From Alphaproteobacteria bacterium (GTDB taxonomy: Bacteria > Pseudomonadota > Alphaproteobacteria > Micavibrionales > CSBR16-224): a DNA stretch of 14,661 nt. The notes beneath the pieces were generated by a model. That model did not search any database and was not told the DNA's origin. It saw nothing but the letters and a program-made list of their open reading frames with translations. Each line of letters begins with the position of its first letter. The stretch's first letter is position 1. Below, in pieces: positions 13,535 to 14,661 of this stretch. The position numbers and the translations under genes are program-made. The stretch is from NCBI GenBank assembly GCA_007116755.1, contig SKHU01000007.1:1-14661 (forward strand), given 5' to 3'.

Positions 13535-14661
13535 TTAAGGCTTCGGTCCTCCGCTCCGTTTTTTCTGTCCGGAGTCCTCAGACGTATTGTCATTCGCCGT
13601 TTCAGATTTATCCTTTTTCTTCCACAATGTCCACGGCATAAACACGGCACGCAGACCGTTTTTGAATTTCGTACCGGCGGAATTCTGGTGCCTTTTCTTT
13701 TCACGCAACACATCGACGATGCGGTCAAGCTGCGAGAGATGGTCTTCCCGCAGCGTCCGCGCGAGGTCGAAAATCTTTTGATCCTCCTCCGGCACATCCT
13801 TGACATCCATATCGCTGGAATATTTTACGACCTTCGTATAGGCGATATTCAGATCTTTGGGATTTTTTGTATCGGCGAGTATATCGGTCAGACCGGCGAG
13901 TGCGGCGCGGCTTTGCGTATAGGATTCGTCCACATAGACCTTGTTTTTGAGAATATCGCAAAGCCGTTCGACTTCGCCGCTTTTCTCTTCAAGCATACGT
14001 TCGGCATAGCGGCACAGCTCGTCCAGATTTTTCTCCGACGCATCGTCCAGACGTATCGAGGGTTCAATATCCGGCGCGTAATCATTGATCAGCCCGTTCA
14101 GACTGATCAGCTTTTCGCCGATTTCCTCGCGCAGATCATCCAGCACCGCGGCTTCATTCATGTAAATCATCAGCCCGACGGTTTCTTTCAGCAGCGTCAT
14201 CGGCGAGCATTTGTTGAACTCCTCCGGCGAGGCGCTGAGTTTCTTATACCCCGTGCCCAGATGCACCACGACGATTTCCGCATCGGGCGGCGCGACCTGT
14301 TTGGCGCGCGAATAGGCATAACGCGGTGCGGAAGACCCGAAAATATTGCCGTCCAGAAACACATAGCGTTCGCGTACATCGGGCGTATCGGGGTTGGGTG
14401 TGGTATAGGTGTAGCGCGTCTGGAACAGTGACGGCGCAGTGCAGCTGGCACGCACGGCCTCATGCATTTTCATGTTGCCCCAGCCTTCTTTGTCGGGGAT
14501 TCTTTTGATGTTTTTGATCCATGCCGGGCGATAGGATTTCATATCCGTCGCGGTGACGATCAGATCGGTCAGGCTGTCCTTCATTTTGGTATCGCCGTAA
14601 AGATCGCGCAGGATTTTTTCAAAATTTTCGACATCGTAAAACCCGTCCGCGCCGGGAACGA
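13535..14661 (-). CDS. Patatin-like phospholipase, N-terminus outside the window
   Basis: The frame runs open through the window edge; 375 residues are visible and the nucleophile GxSxG elbow must lie upstream. The visible part shows typical patatin features in order: FYDVENFEKILRDLYGD, then LIVTATDM, then AVRASCTAPSLF, then the catalytic Asp motif F-L-D-G-N (Asp codon at 14351-14353) followed by SSAPRYAYSRA and IVVVHLGTG. These match the late part of the bacterial patatin domain (Ser-Asp dyad acyl hydrolases that cleave phospholipids or other lipids). The remaining 200 or so residues form a helical, charged C-terminal extension (including a possible coiled coil around SEKNLDELCRYAERMLEEK) ending in a Lys/Ser/Asp-rich tail. 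The extension is longer than in the simplest patatins. An ATG at 14582-14584 is internal, since homology continues before it. Lipase activity and substrate are inference. Confidence 0.88.
   Translation of the reverse strand, partial: VPGADGFYDVENFEKILRDLYGDTKMKDSLTDLIVTATDMKSYRPAWIKNIKRIPDKEGWGNMKMHEAVRASCTAPSLFQTRYTYTTPNPDTPDVRERYVFLDGNIFGSSAPRYAYSRAKQVAPPDAEIVVVHLGTGYKKLSASPEEFNKCSPMTLLKETVGLMIYMNEAAVLDDLREEIGEKLISLNGLINDYAPDIEPSIRLDDASEKNLDELCRYAERMLEEKSGEVERLCDILKNKVYVDESYTQSRAALAGLTDILADTKNPKDLNIAYTKVVKYSSDMDVKDVPEEDQKIFDLARTLREDHLSQLDRIVDVLREKKRHQNSAGTKFKNGLRAVFMPWTLWKKKDKSETANDNTSEDSGQKKRSGGPKP

Noticed and set aside
14582..14584. ATG as start of the patatin-like gene
   Set aside because: The frame stays open to the window edge and the residues before this ATG (YDVENFEKILRDLYGD) match the patatin domain, so the gene is truncated by the window.

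Overview
The window looks like chromosomal DNA of an alphaproteobacterium of moderate GC content. The clues are a perfect CtrA-type box (TTAA-N7-TTAA), a dihydrolipoamide dehydrogenase with the CxNxGCIPTK active site, and a style of AAA+/VWA and HExxH genes that I associate with little-studied lineages such as the Micavibrio group. The taxon is inference; no ribosomal RNA or tRNA gene is present.

Left edge (1-781): the C-terminal end of an unidentified membrane protein, then a 421-base gene-free stretch that is dense in signals. It holds a 12-bp palindrome over a possible promoter, a rod-like RNA structure ending in an intrinsic terminator (candidate small RNA), a CtrA-type box and an AT-rich hairpin.

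Main block (782-9009): a four-gene operon on the + strand closed by a strong intrinsic terminator. It encodes a 1050-residue protein with a C-terminal VWA domain and a long Gln/Asp/Gly repeat linker, a 985-residue AAA+ ATPase of the CobS/MoxR type, a 143-residue unknown protein started by GTG, and a 502-residue protein built of three copies of a roughly 160-residue ankyrin-like module. An AAA+ ATPase beside a VWA protein is the signature of MoxR/VWA-type remodelling machines (CobS-CobT, RavA-ViaA, NorQ-NorD, CbbQ-CbbO). The large size and the two extra genes do not match any of these that I know, and no cobalamin genes are visible.

Next (9010-11479): two tandem paralogues of a cytoplasmic HExxH putative zinc metallopeptidase. 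Each has its own TTGACA promoter placed so that transcription would start at or next to the ATG, which suggests leaderless mRNAs. They may be partners or substrates of the neighbouring AAA+/VWA machine, but only proximity supports this.

Then (11480-12066): a 385-base AT-rich intergenic region with a 15-bp perfect inverted repeat, followed by a 58-codon gene with a good ribosome binding site, whose 3' end is folded into an intrinsic terminator.

Right edge (12096-14661), minus strand: a patatin-like phospholipase, cut by the window edge, followed by a dihydrolipoamide dehydrogenase gene, probably co-transcribed. These look like ordinary housekeeping or lipid-related genes.
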